From the NCBI GenBank assembly GCA_903834675.1, contig CAILKC010000907.1, positions 1 to 5,590 of the forward strand: DNA of 5,590 nt. The letters run 5' to 3'. This DNA comes from an uncultured Victivallales bacterium (GTDB taxonomy: Bacteria > Verrucomicrobiota > Lentisphaeria > Oligosphaerales > JAFGRS01). The position numbers and the translations under genes are program-made. The number at the start of each line of letters is the position of its first letter. Position 1 is the first letter of the stretch. This document shows positions 1 through 5,590 of the stretch, piece after piece. Under the pieces are notes generated by a model, which saw only the letters and a program-made list of their open reading frames with translations, ran no database searches and was not told the DNA's origin.

Positions 1-219
1 GCTCTTGGCGTAGACCGCCAGGGTGCGGGCGGCGAGTAGGCCCGGCTGGTTCTCGCCAAACTGGACGTAGGCCCACGGGCGCCCGGCGGCATCGAGGGCG
101 CTGGCGGCGGCCGTGGTCACCAAAGGCGGCACGGGCAGCGCCGACGACGTTTGGCCGGTCAGGTTGGCTGCCCCAACCAGGACCCAGGCGGCGATGGCAA
201 TAACGCGGAGGTTCACCAT
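1..219 (-). CDS. Exported protein of unknown function, 3'-partial (first 73 codons)
   Basis: The ATG at 217-219 opens a frame of exactly 73 codons that runs off the left edge without a stop. An in-frame TGA at 223-225 lies just upstream, so this ATG is the earliest possible start; a GTG follows immediately as codon 2. The N-terminus is a typical signal peptide: MVNLR, then a hydrophobic core VIAIAAWVLVGAA (residues 6-18), with plausible signal peptidase I sites after Ala18 or Ala27 (SSA|LP). The mature part continues through a Pro/Ala/Thr-rich linker to ALDAAGRPWAYVQFGENQPG, which looks like the first strand and turn of a beta domain, but too little is visible to name a family. It overlaps the upstream giant gene by 7 bases in a different frame, so co-transcription is very likely. 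No purine-rich ribosome binding site precedes the ATG, which fits translation by coupling. The signal peptide argues against it being a frameshifted continuation of the upstream protein. Confidence 0.8.
   Translation of the reverse strand, partial: MVNLRVIAIAAWVLVGAANLTGQTSSALPVPPLVTTAAASALDAAGRPWAYVQFGENQPGLLAARTLAVYAKS
139..219 (-). other. Signal peptide of the downstream gene
   Basis: Residues 1-27 have one positive charge (Arg5), an uninterrupted hydrophobic core at residues 6-18 and a polar Thr/Gln/Ser c-region that ends at Ala27 with Ser at -3. An earlier cleavage after Ala18 (Gly-Ala-Ala) is also possible. There is no lipobox cysteine, so this is a Sec/SPI type signal and not a lipoprotein signal. 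There is no twin arginine. Confidence 0.75.
213..219 (-). promoter_or_regulatory. ATGGTGA stop/start overlap, probable translational coupling
   Basis: On the minus strand the start ATG of the exported protein (219-217) overlaps the final TGG and TGA of the giant gene (218-213). The 20 bases before the ATG read CTGGATTTTGACCCTGACCT, with no GGAG-like motif. The downstream start therefore probably depends on ribosomes that have just finished the giant gene. Coupling is inferred from the layout. Confidence 0.7.
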
Positions 220-3200
220 AGGTCAGGGTCAAAATCCAGCTTGTTCACCCACACGAACCCCGGTGGCGGCACCCCCGGCGGAGGCGTGAACTTGCCGGCT
301 GCCGAGAACTTGAACGTCTTCTTGACCTCTACCTTGACGCCGGCAATCTTGACGCCAAAGGACGGGGTGAAGTCGCCGGCGACGCCAATGTCGAACAAGC
401 CGCCTTTGCTGATCGTTTCCTGCAGATCGGCGAAGTCGGCCGTCTTCCTGAGGTTCAGCGCGTTGATCACGCCGAGCACCCTGAGTTCCGCGGCGGCCGT
501 CACAAAGGCGAGGGTGACGCTGAGGCCCTTGCGCGAGCGCATGCCGATCAGCAGTTTGGCATCGCGCGGCAGGTTGCCGCCCAGATCCTTGATCAGCGCC
601 TTGTTGAAGAACATGAAGTGCCCCTCGCCACCCTTGCCCGTGATCCTGAGGAAGTCGGAATCGGGCAGCCCGAAGAAGCGATTGAGCGAGCCATCGCCGT
701 CGCCGTTCCAGTAGACGCCGGTGATCGGGTTGTCGCGAGTGACCGGCCGGAAGTCCACCACGGCGAGCACATCCTGCAGCAGCGGGTCTACCCGCCTCAA
801 CAACGCCGCATCGGTCGTCTGGCCGAGGAAGGCGCGGACATTGGCGTCGATGAACCAGAAACTGCCTTCTCCCTCCGCGTAGACGTAGTTGTCGCGGTCG
901 CCAAAAGCGAACTGGAAGTGGACCCTCTTCAGCGACATGTCTTCGAACTTGAGATTCGTATCGAAATCAAGGCTGCCGCCGACGGCGAGAGGCATACCAT
1001 CGATGGCGCGCATGGCGTAGCGGCCGACGAGCTTGGCGTGGACCGGCGGGTTGCCCTTGATGTCGGCGCCGGCCTCGGCGCCGACCTCGATCTCGATGCG
1101 GCCATCGGCGTCCTCAGCCGCGTAGGCCGGCGTTAGTGGCTCCGACTTGTGCTGGCGGTAATCGATCCAGCCTTTTATGCCGATGCGGTCGGGCACCCGC
1201 AGGCCGAGCTCGGCGCTGAGGTGGGCCGCCACCAGGGAGTCGCCTTCGATCCGCGCGGTGCCGTCGATCTTGGCGAGTTCAAAGGTGTCGTTGAAGTCGC
1301 CGATGGCCTTGTTAGCAGTCGCTGCATCGCTCCCGAGCTCGTTGGCAAGGGGCTCTGCCACCAACTTGGTGAAAGCGGAGCGCAGCACGTCGTTGATCAC
1401 CCCGTGCATGCGCTCGAACGTGGTCTGATAGTCGTCGCGCAAGGGCTCCAGCAGATCCTTCAGGGTCTTCTGCAGGCTGGAGACGAAGGTGGAGGCGTGG
1501 ATGCGGTCGCGGACGAGGCGTTTCAGATCGGTACGCAACGCCGTGCGGCCCGTCTCGTCGAGAAAATGCCTGAGTGGGTCATTCACCCTGTCGAAGTACT
1601 GCTGGATATCGCCGATCGCCAGGTCGGCCACGCCGACGGCCTTCTTTGCCCCGTTGACCTGTTCGAGCGCAAATTCGGCCTCGTCCCGTACGCCTTCGAG
1701 CTGATCCTGGGCCAGCCTCACCGCGGCGTGCAGCTTCACCACCGCGCGGTGGATGTCGTCGAGCGTCGGGCGCAGGTCGACGTTGATCAGCCTGTTGATG
1801 TCGCCCTGCACTCCCTGGATGGCGTCGCCGCCGATGTCGGTGGTTGTGGTGAGGAAGGCGAGCCGGGCGCCGGGGCCGTCGACCTGATAGGGGCCGTTGC
1901 CTTGTTTGCGCAAGAGGTAGTCGGCCGCCTGGAGGCCGGCCTCCAGCTTGTCCAGCGCCTCGCTGATATCGCTGATGATGGTGGTGCCCTTACGCGCCGC
2001 TACGCTGCCTTTGAGGTCTAGCTGCAAATCGTCGGCCAAGGCGGGCCGGTTGGCGTCCACGTAGAAGCTCGCGGCAGCCGCCGAGCGATTCGGCAAGACG
2101 TTGGGGGTGTCGAAGGCGTTGAACAACCCGTCAAGGAACCCGTCCACCGCCGCATCCACTGCGCCGTTGACCAGCGCATCGCTGCGGCCATTCAGCAGCG
2201 CCTCGAGCGCCTTGGCCGCGCCGGCGATGTCCGCGCCGCCGGGAATGTGCTGGATCAGTTCGTTGGTCGCCTCCTCCTCGTCGATGACCAGGGCGGCCAG
2301 ATTCACCCGCGGCAGGCCTTTGAACTGCATGCCGAAGCGCAGGTCGGCGCCCGACGGCGTGAGCGCCTGGATCACGCGCTGTGTGCTCACGATGAGGAAA
2401 TCCTCTTCGGTGGGGCCATCGGAGATGAACTGTCGCCGCGCCGCGTCCCACATGACGGGCATGTTGAAGGTCACAAAACCGAGCCAGTCCTGATGCACTC
2501 GCGGCGTATACTTGGATTTCTCCAGGTAGCCACCCAAGCCCGCTGGCTCACCCGCGCCCGCAGACGGGAAGCCACGGTTCGTGGGGTCGAACGTGGTGCT
2601 GGTGAAGAACGTCTGACCGCCTTCGGTCCAGCCGCCATCTGGCCAGCCGCCGCGGATCACTGTCTGTGCGCCGCCACCGGTGGTACGCGCCAACACGTGG
2701 ACCTTCATGTCCTCGAAGAACGGCACGTCGACGGTGCCGGCGAACGACACGAAGCCGGCGGCAGCAGGCGCATCTGGATCCAGGGCATTGTTGAAGTACA
2801 GCCGCGAGATGGGGTGCACCGCGAAGGTGGATCGGGGGCCATCCAGGCCGACGCTGGAGGGCAGGCGCAGCCGCGAATCCACGCCGGTGAAACCGTCGGC
2901 CGCAGTGACCAGATTGCCCGAGGGGAAAAAGCCGAGCGCCCCCGAGACAGGGGCCTTGAGCACACCCCGCACGGAGACGTCCGCGCCAAACACCAGCGCC
3001 ACGGAGGTGGGCGTGTCCGGCGGCGGCTGGTGGATGAACTCGGCGGTGGTGGCGTGGAAGGTGGCGTGCCAGTAGTGCAGCGTATGCTCAAGGTTGTTCG
3101 GGTTGGGCAGGGTGAGGTCACCGAGGTCGCCGTTGCAGAGCAACTCGATACGGGTGAACGGCTGCCTGAAGCCCTCGGTTTCGCGGACGCCGGGGACGCT

Positions 3201-5590
3201 GACCGTGCCGCTGACCAGCGATTCCTGGTTCTGGTTGTCGAGATACGAAACCTGGAGGTTGTCGAGGGTCATCGGGAAGCCATACATGTTCAGGCCCCCG
3301 GTGCAGGCCGCAAACGAGGCGGTGACCGCCTCGTGGATGCCGCTGACTCCGGCCGGCCTGGCGTAATACTTGCAGGTACCGCGCAGGTCGTAGGGCCCCA
3401 GCGTGCGGGGCGCGCTGAGCTTGCCAAGGACGGTGGTTGCCGTCTGGGCGCCATCGCCGTCCACGCGGAAGTTCAGGCCGGCGTAGTCGGCGAGACCCGC
3501 GGCGTAGCCCGCGCTGCCGGGGTGTTCGGCGTAGGCCGGCTCGCCGGGGCGCCCCTGGCCGCTCAGCAGCAGTTCGCCGGGACGATCGTCGGCAGCGCTG
3601 CTGGCCAGGGCGCTGCGCAGGCAGTTGCCGGGGAGCCGCGCCGCGGCGCTGGTAAAGTTACCGGTGGTGTGGACGAAATGCGTCAGGTCACGCGTGCCCC
3701 AGCGCAAGGGCGCGGCGGCCAGCGTGCCCTCGGCCTGCAACCCACCGTCCGGGGAGAAGGACCAGGTGCGGGCGTTGGGAGTGAAGGTGAACTGAGAGTC
3801 GGGCGCGCTGACCGGCGAGTGTCGGCAGTTCGGCGAACAGGCGAAGACCGCCTCCGTGGCGCCCGGCAGCGTGCTTTGGGCCGGATCGATCTCGCCGTCC
3901 TGGAATACGAGCGCGCCGATTTGTCCCCAGGCCACGGTGACCCCACGCGGGAAATGCGCGGTGAAGGCCGCGGGCAGCAAGTCGAGGCGCACCGTGGTCA
4001 GCACGGCGCGGCCCTGGGCGTCGGCGGAGATCACCAGGTCGACCCGGGTCGAGGCGGCGGGATGGCGGAACACGGCTTCGTTCGAGGGGCGGTCGGCAGC
4101 CGTGGGATCGACCAGATCGGCGCGGAGCGCGTCGAGGGTGTCAAGTTCGTGGGCGCGGACATAGTGGGTGTTGTCGCGCCGCAGCGCGAAGCTGCCAAGC
4201 GCGGTGTTCCACACGATCGAGGTGCTCTCGAAGGAGGTTGGTAGTTGCTCGTGCGCCGCGAAGAAGGCGACCGCCCCGATGTCCACCGGCCGCAGCCAGA
4301 AGGAGCCCGACGGCAGCAAGGCGCCGTCCAACGGCGCGATACCGAGGGGGAAATCGGCGCGCAGGCGGCGAATGCTGGCAGAGGTGGTCAGGCCGAAGCC
4401 GACCGGGAAGCGTACCCGCAGCGTGGCGCTCGCCCCGGCCGGGCCAAGGGTGATGTTCTCACGCGTGAAACGGACGCCCCGGATCACCCCGATGTCGGGC
4501 ACCGCGGGCGGCGTCACGGTGGCCATATCCCAGGTTTCCGCCGTGCCGTCGGTGTACAGGACGACGGCCAAACCTGCCGGGGCGCTGAGCGTATGGTCCG
4601 ACCCCAATGAAGCACCGTTCAACGGCAGCCCCAAGCGGGTGTTTTCGCCGCCCCCGAGTGCAGGACCCAGCGGCGCCGGGGTGTTGGAGACTTCGTTGAG
4701 CCGCGTGGCCGCAGGACCGAAACGCAGGATGCCGTTGAAATGCAGCAGGCGCGCCGCGGCCAGCGTGGTCGAATGCGCCGGTGATTCGACGCCGTCCGGC
4801 CCCGCGAACGAGAGCGCGACGGTGAGGGTAAAGGTGTCCAGGGAATCGATCTGCGCCAGCGGCCGCAGGTCGAGCGCCTGAGCGATGGCCACGCTCGCCG
4901 GGGCGCCGTCGGCCGCGTGATTGGCCAGCACGACGAGCGCCGTCGTGCGCGGGTTGACCAAGGCGACGGGCCCGCTCGCCGCGCCGGTGAGGGTGCTGTC
5001 GAAGTGGAGCCGGTAGTCTGCGGCGGCCTCTGGCAGCGCCAGTTCATCCAGTCGCCCAAGAATTCCCTGCACCTGCACCTGAAAGGCTTCACGACCGGGG
5101 ATCGAGGCGATCGCGTAGCTGCGGAGCACGCTGACCGTGTTCAGCCACCCCACCACGCCGGCGCTGCTGCCGGCGTCGACCACACGCCAGCGGTACTCGC
5201 TGCTCAGGGCCGCCGCACCTATCGGCGCATAGTTCAAGTCGACCGGGTCCTGGAGATAGAGTTGGGTCCTGAGCCGATAGGGCGCCCCAGCCGTCAGCGA
5301 CGTCGGCGACAGCGCGGCGCTGCGGGCACCGGCCACCACCGGGTATTCCCCGCCCCCGGCAGCGGCAATCGTGACGCTGAACGCCGCCGTGGTCGCGCCG
5401 CCAACACTGGTGTCAGTGGCGTCCAGCAGGGAGAAGCTGACTTTGTAGGTGCGCGTGGTTGCCGCACCGGTGTTGGTGATGCTGTAGTTGCAGCGCACCG
5501 GCAACGCCTCGATCACCCCGTCCCGGCGCAGGACGATGCCGCTGTAAGCGCTGACCGTCCCCACGCCCGCGCCGCCGCTCAGCGCGGCCC
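213..5590 (-). CDS. Giant multidomain protein of unknown function, probably exported, 5'-partial (at least 1,791 aa)
   Basis: The frame is open from the right edge of the window to a TGA at 213-215. I do not recognise the whole protein and assign no function. The GTG at 5562-5564 is the first standard start codon in the window, but eight in-frame codons without a stop precede it (AALSGGAG), no Shine-Dalgarno lies before it, and it opens inside an Ig-like fold, so the true start is probably upstream. Counting from that GTG: residues 17-106 resemble a CARDB/Ig-like domain; 107-1090 are mostly beta-like, with Gly/Pro/Asp-rich turns; 1093-1425 are predominantly helical, with a coiled coil; 1430-1783 are again beta-rich, with alternating strands such as RIEIEV (1489) and VKVEVKKTFKF (1743). 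There are seven cysteines (25, 576, 580, 648, 731, 754, 810) and none in the last 973 residues. I see no membrane-spanning segment or catalytic motif. The next gene overlaps its stop and carries a signal peptide, so an extracytoplasmic role is likely but inferred. Confidence 0.93.
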   Translation of the reverse strand, partial: AALSGGAGVGTVSAYSGIVLRRDGVIEALPVRCNYSITNTGAATTRTYKVSFSLLDATDTSVGGATTAAFSVTIAAAGGGEYPVVAGARSAALSPTSLTAGAPYRLRTQLYLQDPVDLNYAPIGAAALSSEYRWRVVDAGSSAGVVGWLNTVSVLRSYAIASIPGREAFQVQVQGILGRLDELALPEAAADYRLHFDSTLTGAASGPVALVNPRTTALVVLANHAADGAPASVAIAQALDLRPLAQIDSLDTFTLTVALSFAGPDGVESPAHSTTLAAARLLHFNGILRFGPAATRLNEVSNTPAPLGPALGGGENTRLGLPLNGASLGSDHTLSAPAGLAVVLYTDGTAETWDMATVTPPAVPDIGVIRGVRFTRENITLGPAGASATLRVRFPVGFGLTTSASIRRLRADFPLGIAPLDGALLPSGSFWLRPVDIGAVAFFAAHEQLPTSFESTSIVWNTALGSFALRRDNTHYVRAHELDTLDALRADLVDPTAADRPSNEAVFRHPAASTRVDLVISADAQGRAVLTTVRLDLLPAAFTAHFPRGVTVAWGQIGALVFQDGEIDPAQSTLPGATEAVFACSPNCRHSPVSAPDSQFTFTPNARTWSFSPDGGLQAEGTLAAAPLRWGTRDLTHFVHTTGNFTSAAARLPGNCLRSALASSAADDRPGELLLSGQGRPGEPAYAEHPGSAGYAAGLADYAGLNFRVDGDGAQTATTVLGKLSAPRTLGPYDLRGTCKYYARPAGVSGIHEAVTASFAACTGGLNMYGFPMTLDNLQVSYLDNQNQESLVSGTVSVPGVRETEGFRQPFTRIELLCNGDLGDLTLPNPNNLEHTLHYWHATFHATTAEFIHQPPPDTPTSVALVFGADVSVRGVLKAPVSGALGFFPSGNLVTAADGFTGVDSRLRLPSSVGLDGPRSTFAVHPISRLYFNNALDPDAPAAAGFVSFAGTVDVPFFEDMKVHVLARTTGGGAQTVIRGGWPDGGWTEGGQTFFTSTTFDPTNRGFPSAGAGEPAGLGGYLEKSKYTPRVHQDWLGFVTFNMPVMWDAARRQFISDGPTEEDFLIVSTQRVIQALTPSGADLRFGMQFKGLPRVNLAALVIDEEEATNELIQHIPGGADIAGAAKALEALLNGRSDALVNGAVDAAVDGFLDGLFNAFDTPNVLPNRSAAAASFYVDANRPALADDLQLDLKGSVAARKGTTIISDISEALDKLEAGLQAADYLLRKQGNGPYQVDGPGARLAFLTTTTDIGGDAIQGVQGDINRLINVDLRPTLDDIHRAVVKLHAAVRLAQDQLEGVRDEAEFALEQVNGAKKAVGVADLAIGDIQQYFDRVNDPLRHFLDETGRTALRTDLKRLVRDRIHASTFVSSLQKTLKDLLEPLRDDYQTTFERMHGVINDVLRSAFTKLVAEPLANELGSDAATANKAIGDFNDTFELAKIDGTARIEGDSLVAAHLSAELGLRVPDRIGIKGWIDYRQHKSEPLTPAYAAEDADGRIEIEVGAEAGADIKGNPPVHAKLVGRYAMRAIDGMPLAVGGSLDFDTNLKFEDMSLKRVHFQFAFGDRDNYVYAEGEGSFWFIDANVRAFLGQTTDAALLRRVDPLLQDVLAVVDFRPVTRDNPITGVYWNGDGDGSLNRFFGLPDSDFLRITGKGGEGHFMFFNKALIKDLGGNLPRDAKLLIGMRSRKGLSVTLAFVTAAAELRVLGVINALNLRKTADFADLQETISKGGLFDIGVAGDFTPSFGVKIAGVKVEVKKTFKFSAAGKFTPPPGVPPPGFVWVNKLDFDPDLW
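687..707 (-). other. Asp/Gly loop NGDGDGS, possible calcium site (residues 1620-1626)
   Basis: YWNGDGDGSLNRFF places Asn1620, Asp1622 and Asp1624 at positions 1, 3 and 5 and Gly1625 at position 6 of an EF-hand-like loop. Position 12 is Phe1631 and not an acidic residue, so it is not a canonical EF-hand, and the dockerin pattern does not fit either. A DxDG-type calcium loop, common in secreted proteins, remains possible. Confidence 0.3.
1635..1775 (-). other. Coiled coil of about six heptads (residues 1264-1310)
   Basis: Thirteen consecutive a/d positions with strict 3-4 spacing are all hydrophobic: L1268, I1271, V1275, L1278, V1282, A1285, L1289, V1292, A1296, A1299, V1303, A1306 and V1310. 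The other positions are rich in Asp, Glu, Lys, Arg, Gln and His, and no proline interrupts after P1266. More amphipathic helix follows to about 1410 (IQQYFDRVNDPLRHFL, LKRLVRDRI, LQKTLKDLLEPL), broken at P1330, P1374 and P1405, which suggests a helical bundle or stalk between the two beta-rich parts. The heptads are read directly; the oligomeric state is unknown. Confidence 0.8.
2118..2192 (-). other. Hydrophobic helix with a period-4 Asp/Asn ladder (residues 1125-1149)
   Basis: Asn or Asp occupies seven successive positions spaced by exactly four: N1125, D1129, N1133, D1137, D1141, D1145, N1149. Most residues between them are Ala, Val, Leu, Phe, Gly or Ser, apart from Arg1127. Spacing by four in a helix-prone stretch gives one polar stripe on an otherwise hydrophobic, Gly-containing helix. 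The stretch follows an acidic start (DEEE at 1095-1098) and the helix AAKALEALL. Confidence 0.7.
3030..3086 (-). other. Histidine cluster (residues 827-845)
   Basis: Five histidines fall at 827, 830, 833, 837 and 845 (HTLHYWHATFH followed by ATTAEFIH), together with Tyr831, Trp832 and Glu842. Just after it comes a Pro-rich turn (QPPPD). This is the densest histidine run in the protein and lies just after the last cysteine (810). It could bind a metal ion, but no known metalloenzyme motif such as HExxH is present, so this remains a composition-based observation. Confidence 0.5.
5247..5516 (-). other. CARDB/Ig-like beta-sandwich segment (residues about 17-106)
   Basis: The segment starts with a strand containing Cys25 and continues NYSITNTG (26-33), then YKVSFSLLDATDTSVGG (40-56), FSVTIAAAGGGEY (62-74) and, after the A78-G79 turn, a YRLRTQLYL strand (96-104). 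The order strand, N-T-G turn, strand ending in a polar loop, strand with a Gly-rich turn, closing strand is what CARDB and related cell-adhesion Ig-like domains show. These domains occur in bacterial surface and secreted proteins. The match is by eye on the N-T-G turn and strand order; a generic Ig-like or DUF11-like fold is equally possible. Confidence 0.45.

Larger units (their letters stand above)
213..1277 (-). other. Cysteine-free beta-rich C-terminal region (residues about 1430-1783)
   Basis: Alternating hydrophobic/polar strands recur: HLSAELGLRV (1448), RIEIEVGAEAGADI (1489), AKLVGRYAMRAI (1510), SLDFDTNLKF (1531), RVHFQFAFG (1547), YVYAEGEGSFWF (1560) and VKVEVKKTFKF (1743). A short helical or linker part occupies about 1585-1603. 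The end is a PPPGVPPPG hinge (1761-1769) followed by a short acidic tail ending DFDPDLW. Long amphipathic antiparallel strands are seen in beta-sandwich, beta-groove and beta-barrel proteins; I cannot tell which this is. The last residues do not fit the outer-membrane barrel signal despite the terminal Trp. Confidence 0.6.

Noticed and set aside
205..240. Programmed frameshift joining the giant protein to the next frame
   Set aside because: There is no slippery heptamer near the stop, and the downstream frame begins with its own ATG and a full signal peptide, which fits a separate gene.
213..251. Outer-membrane beta-barrel C-terminal signal suggested by the terminal Trp
   Set aside because: The final residues DFDPDLW have Asp at the positions that should be hydrophobic in the barrel signal and a proline within the putative strand.
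151..714. A 187-codon plus-strand open frame crossing the junction of the two minus-strand genes
   Set aside because: It covers both the signal-peptide gene start and the giant gene's C-terminus, has a Pro/Ser/Arg-rich low-complexity product and no ribosome binding site.
2247..4244. A 665-codon plus-strand open frame opposite the giant gene, together with frames at 618-1136, 1149-2021 and 4245-4610
   Set aside because: All four share one frame whose codons align exactly with those of the minus-strand gene. Stops there would need sense codons TTA, CTA or TCA, which GC-rich genes avoid, so the frame stays open by default. The products are Gly/Arg/Val/Ala-rich and show no domain or signal peptide.
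4928..4948. Perfect inverted repeat, 8-bp stem GCACGACG with a 5-base loop
   Set aside because: It lies inside the coding frame (around ALVVLAN), has no following T-run, and is expected by chance in GC-rich coding DNA of this length.
5156..5175. Perfect inverted repeat, 7-bp stem CGCCGGC with a 6-base loop
   Set aside because: It is internal to the coding frame, without a T-tract on either strand, so it is not a terminator or an operator that I can support.

Overview
The window is 5,590 bases of GC-rich DNA, wholly coding on the minus strand. It holds two incomplete genes and no intergenic space. The codon bias towards G/C in the third position, the absence of a Shine-Dalgarno motif before the second gene, and a giant secreted-type protein with a CARDB/Ig-like segment suggest an environmental high-GC Gram-negative bacterium. 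Verrucomicrobiota (Opitutaceae-like) is my best guess and myxobacteria or Planctomycetes are alternatives. This is an inference without a marker gene.

Read in the direction of transcription (right to left), positions 5590 to 213 encode a protein of at least 1,791 residues whose N-terminus lies outside the window. In order it shows a CARDB/Ig-like beta segment, a long beta-rich stretch of about 980 residues that contains all seven cysteines and a histidine cluster, a helical block of about 320 residues, and a cysteine-free beta-rich C-terminal part of about 360 residues. The helical block holds a seven-step period-4 Asp/Asn ladder and a clean six-heptad coiled coil. I do not recognise a named family for the whole protein.

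Its stop codon overlaps by 7 bases (ATGGTGA) the start of a second gene, which runs from 219 off the left edge. The 73 visible codons open with a convincing signal peptide. The two genes are very probably one operon with translational coupling, encoding an exported pair of proteins. No RNA genes, CRISPR arrays, mobile elements, terminators or promoters were seen. Residue numbers for the large protein count the GTG at 5564 as residue 1, although that codon is probably internal.
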